Source: Zarea fungicola (lineage: Eukaryota > Ascomycota > Sordariomycetes > Hypocreales > Cordycipitaceae). Taken from it: a stretch of 64,000 nt of DNA. The stretch covers positions 62,001-126,000 of the forward strand of contig FWCC01000003.1 of the NCBI GenBank assembly GCA_900169235.1. Direction: 5' to 3'. Below the pieces are notes generated by a model, which made no database searches, had not been told where the DNA came from, and was given only the letters and a program-made list of their open reading frames with translations. Shown here piece by piece: positions 35,429-46,347 of this stretch (positions are counted from its first letter, which is position 1; each line of letters opens with the position of its first letter). A program made the position numbers and the translations under genes.

Positions 35429-38400
35429 TATGCAAGGTACTCGATACGAAGAATGAGTAATTGATGTTGCAACACCCCGCACGCATCAAGAAGGCCTTGG
35501 TACGTGTAAGAATCACGATAGCTTCAAGTTCCAGGAACAGTCAAAACTTGCACCCGACGTTGGCGTTTCGGGACTGCTGCAAATAATCAAACTAACTATT
35601 AGTAACTGCTAGTAAGCCAATCCTATGGAGCTTTGTAATTTATGACATCTCAACGCTAGCGCATCTAACGCTAGCCCAAAGGGCGAACCATTATCTCCCT
35701 ACCCAGTGCCTCCAGATTTAAACTGCTTACATTATCGCGATGTCAACTGTAAGATCAGGTCGGAATATTATCGTGATACTTGCCCAAGGCCTCTCGATAT
35801 AGGCTACCACAAGAGTAAAGTAGAGCATGCTAAACATGGTGCTTCACAAGAGTAAGGCTACCACCATGATCCATTTGGATCCGCTGAGCTCCACATGTAT
35901 GGTGCATTGGCCGCGATGTCTTGAATACCCATGCCGGACCTCGTATAATGGTATTATACGAGCTAGATCAATTCATTAACACTGCTTCTTGGACCTAGTA
36001 TGGCTGGCATCCCTTAACCATCTGGCTAGTCTGCATCTACGGTTTGTGAGAGGTCATAATGTCATGTCCGGAATGGAAAACCTCGTGCAAAACACGAAAT
36101 GGCTTGGCGGGTTGAATTGGCAAAACGCACAATATTCTGATGTAGATGTGTGCCTGGAAGTAATATGGAATGTTCTGCCGATAATCTTTTTAATCCATGT
36201 AAACGGAGCATGAATAACATTGGAGACTAATTCATTATCTTCCATCCGCGATCCTTCCTCGGTACATCGATTTTGCTGATCCCGAGATCAAGATGGAGCC
36301 AACCCTATCGAATAAGCCCCGAAATCACAATGGCCCTCAACTGCCGAACTTGTATTTCCACGCTGTATACTCCGTATACTCTATATACTCTGTACCTTGA
36401 ATCAACGAAGATGAACATTCCAACGTTGCATTTTCCACATAAACTGATAATGGAGAATCGGCTATATGCCTATAAGAGGGGCACTGCGCACGCACCGACA
36501 ATGATATGCACGAGGCAAACGGTATACTTTCACTTCCTTGATCTCCCGGCCCTGGTACTGAGTCTCTTGGCGGGCGAATCGCGCCTAGCGCCACAAAGTT
36601 ATCTGGGCACGGACTCCAAACGTGCTCTTGAGCCACTTGCAGATGCTCAATGTACTTGTACTCCGTAGCCTTACTTATTATCAACTTATTGACTTGTTAC
36701 ATACAACGGTACAAGCAGGACTTTATCCACAATAGAGTGGCTTTTTCGGAGGTCACAGACATTGGTCTTAATGCGATTTCCGCAAGAAAACCGTTATGGC
36801 TCCTAAACCATTGAGCTAGTTAGTTAGTTGCCTTTTCTAGCGTGGCCGCTAGGCTATCAGCCACTCAAAACAAGGTTCACGCAACCCTGCAGCAGCCTGC
36901 ATTCTGGCTGCTGTACATAGTTATTGGGAACCCTGATTGTACTTGTCATGAACCCACGCCGACGGAGCACAGTACCCTGTAAAGAGCAATTTGGTGTAAC
37001 GAAGTTACAAGTTATANNATGCCAATCTTTTGCTAGTTGGCGTGGCAGTTATAGACAGTTGTTACATTTGGCTCGATGAATGCAACGACTTTCTCAACGT
37101 CCAACTCGTGTTTGGAGCATCAAGGATAGCGGCGGTTTGTGGCGGTAACTCTGAGATGCAACATGGAATACATCCAGTTAACCAACTTTTTCCTTTTAAG
37201 AATAATAATAATAACACCCGCACGCCAAGCAATTGAGATTTCAGACTAGGGCGGCCATGACAAGAGCTGAACCACTTGACTAGTGTAACCGCTACAGTTG
37301 AATGCATGTGTCACGAGAGTATCCATGTGCTCCACGCGACTGAAATCAAGCAAATCAACGTCGATGGCTATTAAGTTGGCTTCCGTGCGCAGATGAGCAC
37401 GAGGCATCCATAGATTCTTCTCCAGAAACTTCTTCCGCGAGCCGCACTGCTCTAGCCTCAGGAAGGTGATCAAGTAACCGAGACACATGGCTTATTAGTT
37501 ATAGTTTGGTCGGAATATCTTGCACTAAAACAGAACTAGTTCGCTTCACACCGACACAACGTAATAAAACAGAAAGGTAGCCAAGCATCCAGTCACATGT
37601 AAAAGGAAAAGGAAACGGCCAATAACTACCAGCTTGGCCGAAGGGAGAGGCCAAGGGAGTAGGGGTTTGCCAAGGTAACTGGCAGCCACAAAACCAATGG
37701 TGTAAATTGCGCCAAACCTTTTCCCCAGCTAATAGCTAGTTAATGGAAAACTACGTTACAAAGCGGACAGACTTTTCAGTTGTCCATTCTGCAAGAAATT
37801 GGCCAGTGCTCAGCATAGAGCGGAAACGTGACGAGAGCGTGGCGCCGTAGGTCCGGCGGTGCGCGCCCCAGGTTGCAGATCAAATAAAGTTTGCTTGCCA
37901 CTGACACTATCAAGCCGGCGTGTCGCCTTGTACCGAGTCTAGGCGGCTTAGCAATCGACCAAATATGTTCCATTTTCCGTCCATTCTAAAGGTACAACTG
38001 AGGTGGCTTACGCCTAGTGTAAGAGGTCAAAAGAAATACATGTTGCATCTGTATGTGGCTTGCATTGTGCAACAGCACCAGTCTTGAGACGTGAACGATG
38101 GACCAGTTACCCCTCCGTCTCCTCACCTTCATGGGTAAGGGGTTCTTCCAATTGCGGCCGATGGAGGACAGGTATTCAGCGCAAGAGAGACATGGACATG
38201 GCCACTTTGCCATAGGCTAATTAACTGGGGCACCCTTTCCGACGAAATGGATGATCGCTCGACAACACTGGTGATAAGTCGGAAACACTAGCTAGCCATC
38301 CCTGAGAATGAGGGTTTCAGCCATTCCGAGCAATGGCCAACTAGTGTACCTAAGGACGATTTCCTCCATTTCCGGCGACAAGGCTGTGGAAGGGCCGCAA

Positions 38401-39813
38401 AGAATGTTTCTAGAGCATATGAGGCAAGAAGCAAAGTTTTTGATCCGGATATATGAACTTTGTTTCACAATGAACACTGCCGAGGAAGTGCTCCACATTC
38501 GTATACTGTTAGTTGGTTCAACCACCGCCTTGGCTTCCGTGTGGCTGCGTCGACCTACCATTCAGCACCACTGCAAACTAGCTTCTACTAGCACTCATTT
38601 TGTTCAAATGCATATGACTGTTTCTCCTTGTTCAGTCTTTCGCTACATAATTAAACATGCCGTGTGTGAGTGGGCCTAACGAGTGTCCCTCCTCACAGCA
38701 GAAATCTTCCTGGGCACTCAACATTCAATCAGGCAAAGACGCCACAACGTTAGGAAAGAATCCTTTTCCAAACAGTTCGCGGAGCTCCACTACTCAGGGC
38801 GGTGATCACCCACCGCATCCGTTACCTGGGACAAGGATGATCGTTGTTGAAAAGCGGCCAAGGGCTGCACGCATTCCTGCTTCTGCCTTAGCCCTACAAG
38901 TTCTCCACGGTGGTGGTTCAACTAACTCGTCTGCGCAAGTGTCTGTGCAAGTATGTGCAAGTGTGTCTTCCAAAGTAAACCACCCCATTGTCAACTGGCT
39001 TGTTAGTGAAGTCCAGGTACCGCACCCGATGCCCTGGCAAGTTCCATATGTGATCCAGGCGGCCGGGTAGATGGGCAACCGAAGATTCCACATGGGGTTC
39101 CCATGTGTTTTACTTGAGAGATTGCTTGATAGGATCATCCCAGAAGGGTATGTACCACGGCAGCATTTTGCGCTTCGACCGCTCGATCGATTTATTAATG
39201 CTTGAAGGCTATATCCAGGCCACAATACAACGTCAAGAGCAGCAAGTCACATGATGGCATGTCACTTCAACTTGCTGCAGTTGGTGGAGGAAGATCCTAA
39301 GATGAGGTCAACTCAGACAGGTCTACAGAGAGTTGGAGCAGAAGCCGTTGTTAGCCCCGACAATTGAAATGAAATTTCTACAATAGTCACATAGGAGGTC
39401 TCCGACAATGTGTAGAGGCGACCCATTTAAAACAAACCCCCTTCGCTGGCGATGAGGTGTGGTGGTGTGGAGGAGGTTGAGCGCTGTGGCAGGCTGACTC
39501 GGCCCTGTCTATCATAAGTATACACAGCCAAGCCCTTGTCCATTTTGTTATGGATCTCTTGTTGCTATTTCCCTACTCCTTTTATATAAAATCTTCTCAT
39601 CTCCGCAATTTCCATATCTCATCAAAACTACCAAGATATTGATGTTCCTCTGGATCTGTCTGGTGATGAGCCTCACGAGCATATAACCGGTAGCAGAAAG
39701 AGGCATTACCCGCCATAGCCGACAGCCCCTAGCACTTATTTACATTCACACGAGCGATATCATTCGGGTCTTTCTATCACCCAACTCGAGATTCATTTCA
39801 AGCTCCATATAAT
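35429..39813. other. Gene-poor region, two ambiguous bases
   Basis: About 4.4 kb with no accepted gene. Bases 37017-37018 are N. TACTCCGTA occurs at 36368 and 36659, the first inside a short run of TATACTC-like repeats (36366-36400). Overlapping ORFs on both strands at 38657-39225 reach about 138 codons but neither resolves into a known protein. The region from 39530 to 39813 leads into the receptor gene. Confidence 0.5.
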
Positions 39814-41343
39814 ATGCGGCTTATCTCAGCTGCGTTCATGGCCCTGGTGGCTGCGTTACTGCCCTTGTCTGCGATGGCCGAGAGCAGCCACAATAACAGC
39901 ATCTCCCTGCCGACTGCAATTTCACTAATGCCCAAATGTGCTGTAAGTGTAGACAGTGCTATGTCAATATATGCACTTCTGAGGCTAAACTTTCTTCATA
40001 GCTGAGTTGTTTATTAAAATCGGTCACTGACATAGGCTGTGACCTGACTGACAAGACTTGCATCTGCACCCTCAACTTCGGCACCATTGAAAAGACTGCG
40101 TCGCCATGTATTCAAGAAGCATGTACATTTGCCGATGCCCTGCGTAAGAAAAAGAAACTACACAAACACATCTTAAGGGCATTTCTAACATCGCTGCAGA
40201 AGCCAGGAATCTCACGGCACTCTCCTGCGATGCCCCCGTCCGCGACAGGACGGTGCGTTACAACGTCATGGCCGTAACGCTCGGCATAATAACAAACGTT
40301 CTCGTCATTGTGCGTCTCGTCTTCAAGCGCTTCTACAGCTACAGCCGCGCCTTTGGCTGGGATGACTACACTATCTTGGTCGCCCTCCTCATCGGCATCC
40401 CCGCCACCATCCTAAACGTGCTCGGCCTCACGGCCAACGGCATGGGCCGTGACGTGTGGACGCTGACAACGGCGGAGATTAACAGGTTTGGCGCCTACTT
40501 TTATATGATGGAGGTGCTATACATGGCAGAGATTGCCTGTATCAAGCTCAGCCTGTCTGTGTTTTACCTGTACATCTTCCCCGGCGAGTGGACGCGGCGG
40601 CTTCTCTGGGCGACTGTCATCTTCAACATTGCCTCGGGCGTCGCGTTTGTCGTGACGGGTCTGGTGCAGTGTGTTCCAATCCCTTACTTTTGGCACCGCT
40701 ATACAGATCCGAGCGCCACAGGCCGGTGCATCAACATCAATGCCTTTGGCTGGACACATGCTGCTGTGAGCATTGCCGTGGATGTGTGGATGCTCGCGAT
40801 TCCGCTCAGTCAGCTGCGCAAGTTGCAGCTCCACTGGAAGAAAAAGATTGGCGTCACTGTCATGTTTCTGATTGGCACATTGTACGTTTGCCCTCCTGAT
40901 CTGATTGTCCCAGAGGTCCTCTTATAAATACACTAACAAGAAAACGTAGCGTCACCGTTGTGTCCATTCTCCGCCTCCAGTCGCTCATCTATCTTGCCCG
41001 CTCCTTCAACCCAACATGGGACGAGTGGCTCGTGGCCTGGTGGTCGACCATTGAGGTCCATGTCGGTTTGATCTGCGCCTGCATGCCCACCCTCCGCCTC
41101 GTCCTGGTGCGTATATGTCCCAGGGTGTTTAGCACAAACTTGTCGCGCAACAAGTCCGTCACGGAGCGCCACACACGTCCCAACAGCTCTACATACATTA
41201 TGCAGAGCAAGGAGATTGCCATCTCTACTATGGAGATAGAGCTAGGAGCTTCAAGTAGCCCTGAAATTGGTGGTCCGCAACGACAGCCAACAAACTACTC
41301 GAAGCCGCAAGGCCCTCCTGTTCCACCTAAAGACTGGTGCTGA
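39814..41343 (+). CDS. CFEM-domain 7TM receptor, Pth11-type
   Basis: Extracellular CFEM domain joined to a seven-helix fungal GPCR-like core, as in the Pth11 class. Exons: 39814-39942, 40002-40143, 40200-40881 and 40950-41343; 448 aa, all junctions in frame. Introns are 39943-40001, 40144-40199 and 40882-40949 with GTAAGT, GTAAGA and GTACGT donors. A signal peptide (MRLISAAFMALVAALLPLSAMA) precedes eight cysteines in CFEM order (KCA, LSC, IGC, TCIC, SPC, EAC, LSC). Then TM1 (VMAVTLGIITNVLVIVRLVF), the RAFGWDDYTIL loop, YMAEIACIKLSLSVFYLYIF, AFGWTHAAVSIAVDVWMLAIPL and WWSTIEVHVGLICACMPTLR follow. The cytoplasmic tail is polar and ends PKDWC. Family members sense surface or host cues upstream of G-protein signalling; the ligand here is unknown. 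Confidence 0.92.
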
Positions 41344-41981
41344 GAATGACATTGAGATTGAAACATGACGTCAAAATTCAAGTTGCAGGAGAAATTACAT
41401 TTTAATCAGTAAATTATTTTAATATATGTGACAGGGGAAACGGGCGTTTATGAGGATTTAATACCCACATATGTATTTCTTGTTCCTCTACCAGCCCAGC
41501 TACTGTGGAACTAAACCAGTTATTTGTTTTCTGTCGGCAGTTATTGACTATTTTATTTGCTCATGACTCTTAGATTGGTTTGGAAACGACCTGAAATCCT
41601 GTTAATGTACTATGGTCTTTTTCCTTTCAGCATGTTGGCGTTGTACAAATTGTTGACTGCGACTGGCGTGCCCCACCATGCGAAGTCACCCAGGACCTTC
41701 GCTTGTACCAAAACAAACATTGGAAGATCAGAGCCATCTTGGCCACCGTCTGGATGGACTTGATTCAATAAATTACTTTACTTATTTGCGACAGCGAATC
41801 GTTGCGATAACTACAACGTCCGGGATACTTATCATTCAAGGAAAGTAATGGTGTAATGGCAGTACGGGGGAGAAAAGCAGCCTCTACAAGGAATATTAAA
41901 TGTAGTACTTGCGATTTGCTATAAGGTAGTCGTACTATGGCCGGTATCAGCTTTTAGAATGTCGATTTAAAACACTAGATA
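41344..41981. other. Convergent 3' intergenic region
   Basis: Between the receptor (plus) and the Zn2Cys6 regulator (minus). A/T-rich; a short plus-strand ORF at 41557-41763 is not convincing. Confidence 0.55.
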
Positions 41982-44535
41982 TCAAGAATAGCTTCCCCGC
42001 ATGTCCCTCACAAGACGTTCCAATATTTCCCTGTACTGGCGCAGGTCTGGGCACTCCTGGGTCCAAAATTCAAACTGCGTGAGAACCTTTCCAATTTTAC
42101 CACCGATCGGAGCCTGGCTGCCGTGCCAATACTGCCCAGCTACTGGGCCCCAAACCGTCTCGGCGCCTCCTGGAATCCAAGCTGTCTGTCCACTCTTGAT
42201 AATGGCCAGTAGGATGAGCGATGCCGTCATGATGCTACGGAAATCATACCACAGGCCATGGTGACGATGGCACACGGTTCGCACATCTATCGTCTTTAAG
42301 CAGCATTCAATCCCAGAGACGACGAGTGAGTGCAAAACATCCACCTCTTCGCTTTCCAGCCTCGGGATGTCACTCATAGTATCTATCCCATTACTACCAG
42401 GCGTAGCAACGGGTGGCGAATTAAGCAGGCTGCTTATCGTCGGCTCCGCGCCGCCTCCTCTCGCCACAGCGATGCGCCGCAGCAAGTTCGGTCTCGACAC
42501 GTGGATGAAATAAAAGAGAAATGGCTGGTACAGCCATGTCTGCATTTCCAGTAACCGGTTGTCGACGGCCCAGCTGAGTTCTCGCGTGACGGGGTTGGAC
42601 GGCCCCTCGTGCGGCGCTCGAATGACAGACGCCGTCTCGTACTGCTGCATGGCCGGGGGCAGATGGGCAGACCAGGAGGACACCTGTGCTTCGAATTCCT
42701 TTGCCATGCGGAGCAAGGGCTTCATATTTGTCATCCACACCGATTGCCCTTGGCGAAAAAAGGTATTGACAATGCGATTACCGATGCGCCGTAGGGCAAT
42801 CTCTGTGAGATAGTAGTACCAGCTCTCCTCCTCGTTGCAGAGGCGCACAGCGTGTTGGCGGAGCTCTAATTCTTCCGCGCTGATGAATGAATGTTCCCCG
42901 GAAGGCATTTCATGGTTTGATACAATATCTATCGGGATTGGCGAAGGTGGTGAAGGGAACAAGTCTGGGTACTCTCCTAGGCTGATCTCGGACTGCTGCA
43001 ATGGTAGCTCAACACGAAATTCGCACTCCGACTTGAAAGCAGACCAATACAGACTTTGCTCGAGTCGTTTGGATTTTCTCGTCGTTGAATTTAGTCGACT
43101 GGAAGGAATGTTCAAGGCCTCTTCAAAATCGCCTGCGATGCCATGAGTCATTCGTAAATGTACCTGGAAGAAGATTGAGGCATGAAGAAAGTAGTGCCAT
43201 GATGCGAGTGGCCGCAAGGTGTACATGAGATAGACTGAAGTTGGGTTAGCATTTCGGGTGTGTGCCGTCAGTACAAAAATTGACTCACCTCCGGCAAAAA
43301 AGTGACACTGGGCACCAAGGAGGGAGTACTTGAGCGACCCGAGCCGCCTACATGCAAGTGCAAAGCAGGAGTCGGCTTGCTGAAGCTCCTTTGCGTAGAG
43401 CCTTGCCGAAGATGGTGTTCTGGTGGCACCGTCGGCAAGTCTATATATGTTATTCGTATGATGTATTTGGCTATCAAATGGCTTTGCAACAGATCCGAGG
43501 GCACAGGCCAGGAGAACCAAGCACGATCGGCCGTCCCAGCCAATACCCTGATCCGCACATCGCCTGCCATGCTTCACCAACGCCTCCACGTCTAGGATCG
43601 GGTTTTTGGTATGAACATTTTGAAGGAATTTATCAACAAGGTGTGGTATGGTTTCTTCATCCAAGGGCGTTAGGCGTGTCGGTGCGGTGATTAAGTCGTC
43701 CACGGCGTCTGCCAGGTTAGGCTTGAAGAGGCTACTTATGAGCGCATTGGCGGGGAACCTGTCGTCGAATATTTCCCACCGTAGAACTGTATCGGCGCTG
43801 GCAGGATGTTGGGGGATTTGCAAAAAGTCTCGTGATGCCTCTGGGGGCTGCTGTGCTGGGGCCGCAACAGTTGATGGTGTACGGACTATTGTTGGCCGTT
43901 CTGAAAGTCCCGGTGATGGACCAAATGATGATTGGGCATGTTCTATAAATCATCAGACAAGGGCAATATTGAACTCGGCTCCAAGGCAAGCATACCGCGA
44001 ATTTGGACCAGGCCTTTAATGCTAGCAAGTTCCGAGCTGAGGTCCTCGAATCTTTGTAGCAACGTGCTTGTGACCGTTTCAAGACTGGACCGGGTGAGGC
44101 ATTAGCTTAGACAACTGGAAACATGAGATGACGCCTGAAGGCCCATGCGTACGTTAACTTTTCGGCTCCATCCTCTATGTATTTGCACTCTTGGCCACCA
44201 TTACAGCATATTGAGCAGGCAGGCCGTTGTTTGTCACATTTAATCTTGCGAAGGCGACACGGCTGGCATGCAGCTTGACGTCTTTGTGGAGCCTGAAGGG
44301 CATGCAATCTCATTAGCACCAATATGATTGTGAAAGGAAATGATGCCTGCATGCTTAATCAAGGCACAAGTCATATCCACAGAATACTAAATTCTCTACA
44401 TACAGTTTGGGAGGCATCGCTCTGCCGTTGTCGCTTAGCAGGGGGCTGTTCCGCAGGTTCTTCCGCAGCTGGTCTACCACCGTCGCTGTGCAGACTGGTT
44501 GCGGTCGGGCTGGGCTCTGGGGAACCCGGGGACAT
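41982..44535 (-). CDS. Zn(II)2Cys6 transcription factor
   Basis: Fungal binuclear-zinc regulator with a middle homology region. Five exons (minus): 44535-44404, 44292-44153, 44084-43996, 43942-43289 and 43234-41982; 755 aa, closing in frame. Introns are 111, 68, 53 and 54 bp. The start at 44535 (MSPGSPEPSP) gives a Pro/Ser-rich N-tail and a basic KRQRQ before the zinc cluster. The cluster has cysteines at residues 53, 56, 63, 70, 73 and 80 (CQPCRLRKIKC, then CSICCNGGQEC), the canonical C2-6-6-2-6 spacing. A coiled-coil-like stretch (LLQRFEDLSSELASIKGLVQ) follows. The long C-terminal region (residues about 190-700) has Fungal_trans-like segments such as CFALACRRLGSLKYSLLG and SFISAEELELRQHAVRLC. 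It is divergent from the MFS transporter and is a candidate regulator of it; target genes are unknown. Confidence 0.92.
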
Positions 44536-45860
44536 TGCACGATGAGACAATGTCGATGGATATCGCTGATAACACGGGCTGTTGCAGGAGTTACCAGAAT
44601 GAGCGGAGCGTTGGATCCAGATGCACGATGGTCAGACGATGCCGACAATGCATGATCGTGAGTGGTGCGGCAGCCCGGCGAGTGTGACCGAAAACCCCGA
44701 GACAGTTGGTAGGAATACTCGTTCCTGATTGGCGCGCTAGAGCCGGAGTAGGAGATGCGCATTATGATTGGTTGCTGGACCTGCCAGGCCAATGGCAGCC
44801 CTACAAGGCACTAAGATGCACTGTATTTACAGTGGGATCAGGTGAAAGGGCCGAAGCAAGGCACATGACGGTTGTTTGGCCCTGGATTTAATCATCAGGC
44901 TATTAATCAATCAATGTACACTATTGTCGCAGGGAGCTGAACTGCACTTTACTCTTTTTATAGCTCCCTCAATCATTGCAGTGTCCCCAACAAGCCAACT
45001 TGTCCATTAGCATCTACCAGAACTCCATATAGTACATCCAGCATGTATAGTAATAACTCAATGATGCCAGCTGCTTTGTACTAGTGCTCTCCGGAATGGC
45101 TTCCGATCAGCACGGTATTTTGCGGCACCCTCAAGACCGTGGCGCCGCCCTCATTTTCTGTCTGGGGCCGAGTCATATGCCTCACCGTTAACAAGGGAAC
45201 AAACTGTTCTGGCTGGTCAAAGTCTCCCCGTAGTGTCGAGGAGCCTTTGACCAAAGCTTTTGCTGTTGGAGCCAAGACAACTGAGGAGTGGATTTGTTTG
45301 CGAATGAGGGGCAGTGGGTTCGACCGCAAACACAGGCGATCCCGGCTATCAAGCCTCCATGGCTGCTCGGATAATGTGATGTGGGTTGGCAAACCCTCAT
45401 TTTTGTGAAGTAATTCGGCATTTGAGCATTTTGACTAATTCCCCGGCCAAGTGAGACATGCATATTTGTGTAACCGTATCATAAGCAGGCAGCCAAGGAC
45501 ATATGAATCCAAGCACTGAGATGGTCAACCTGCTCGACAAACATCCCATAGCATCAGCTTCCGTTTCTTCATTTACAGTGACTATGTATATTGTTTCATC
45601 ATTTTAACATCCATCGGTAGGCAACCTGTAAGACAGTCATCTTCCGCCCCGCACCCACATATACCCTTTCCCCAGACTCTCCCGAGACTTCAGTAAACAG
45701 TGGCCGTAGACAACTAATACACCTACCAAACCCATCGAAAAAAAAGAGCGAAAAGCAATTGCCGATAGATTCTGTATGCATAAACCGTCATACCGAGCAA
45801 GCACACTTCACTCATTTGACCGACGAAAACCCCAATGGCCAGAACAGGAGTCGTCACCCG

Positions 45861-46002
45861 CCGGGGACTCCCGCACTAAATCCCCGGGCTGAACTCGCCG
45901 CTACTGCGAAAGGAAAAGTTCCGGTGACAACCCAGTAAGGTGCAGGAGAGGTAGCATCGTCATGCTCGGGAAAATCTGGGGAAAATGACCAAGAAACTGG
46001 GG
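45861..46002 (+). promoter_or_regulatory. Cluster of CreA-type (SYGGRG) sites
   Basis: Four matches to the fungal carbon-catabolite repressor consensus within 142 bp: CCGGGG at 45861-45866, CCGGGG on the minus strand at 45882-45887, CTGGGG at 45976-45981 and CTGGGG at 45997-46002. They lie 346-487 bp upstream of the sugar-type transporter ATG (46348). Clustering of CreA sites at such genes is established for other fungi; binding here is inferred. Confidence 0.45.
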
Positions 46003-46048
46003 CAGAATGTTTCTTAAATTTTACTGTTTGTTTCTGCCTGCTCAACGG

Positions 46049-46068
46049 CCCCCCAAAATCTTGGGGGG
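46049..46068. promoter_or_regulatory. Perfect inverted repeat in MFS promoter
   Basis: Arms CCCCCCAA and TTGGGGGG are perfectly complementary over 8 bp with a 4-nt spacer (AATC). It is located 280 bp upstream of the transporter ATG and 47 bp after the last CreA-type site. A dimeric regulator site is possible; hairpin function is less likely in a promoter. Confidence 0.4.
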
Positions 46069-46280
46069 ATGCATGGGAGGAGACTCTGTGCCCAGGCCTT
46101 TATTTAAACCTCTAGGAATTCCCACCCTTTTGTGACGACGTCTACAATTATCTCGCGATTCAGAGTCACACTAGCTTGGAATTCTTCTAGCTAACCACCG
46201 CCATTTTTATACTTTGCTTTGGCTTGCTGCTCCACATGGTTCCTTTTTAATTCAAAAAAAAGGGTACTTGTCGCTGTTGT

Positions 46281-46288
46281 TATATAAA
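46281..46288 (+). promoter_or_regulatory. Putative TATA box of MFS gene
   Basis: TATATAAA lies 60 bp before the ATG at 46348, just after an A-run. It is followed by CCTC exactly as in the cerato-platanin promoter. Confidence 0.4.
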
Positions 46289-46347
46289 CCTCTATTGACT
46301 TTCAATTAAACAGGAAAGCGGTCATTATTCCATTTTCAACCGTCGTC

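Larger units (their letters stand above)
44536..46347. other. Divergent promoter region, TF and MFS genes
   Basis: 1.8 kb between the Zn2Cys6 gene (minus) and the MFS gene (plus). No gene is accepted; ORFs at 45081-45463 on both strands are not protein-like. The last 500 bases hold the regulatory elements listed separately. Confidence 0.6.

Noticed and set aside
38657..39225. Overlapping ORFs on both strands, up to 138 codons
   Set aside because: Neither frame shows recognisable motifs or splice-supported extension.
45081..45463. ORFs on both strands upstream of the MFS gene
   Set aside because: Equal openness on both strands and no recognisable sequence; treated as promoter DNA.
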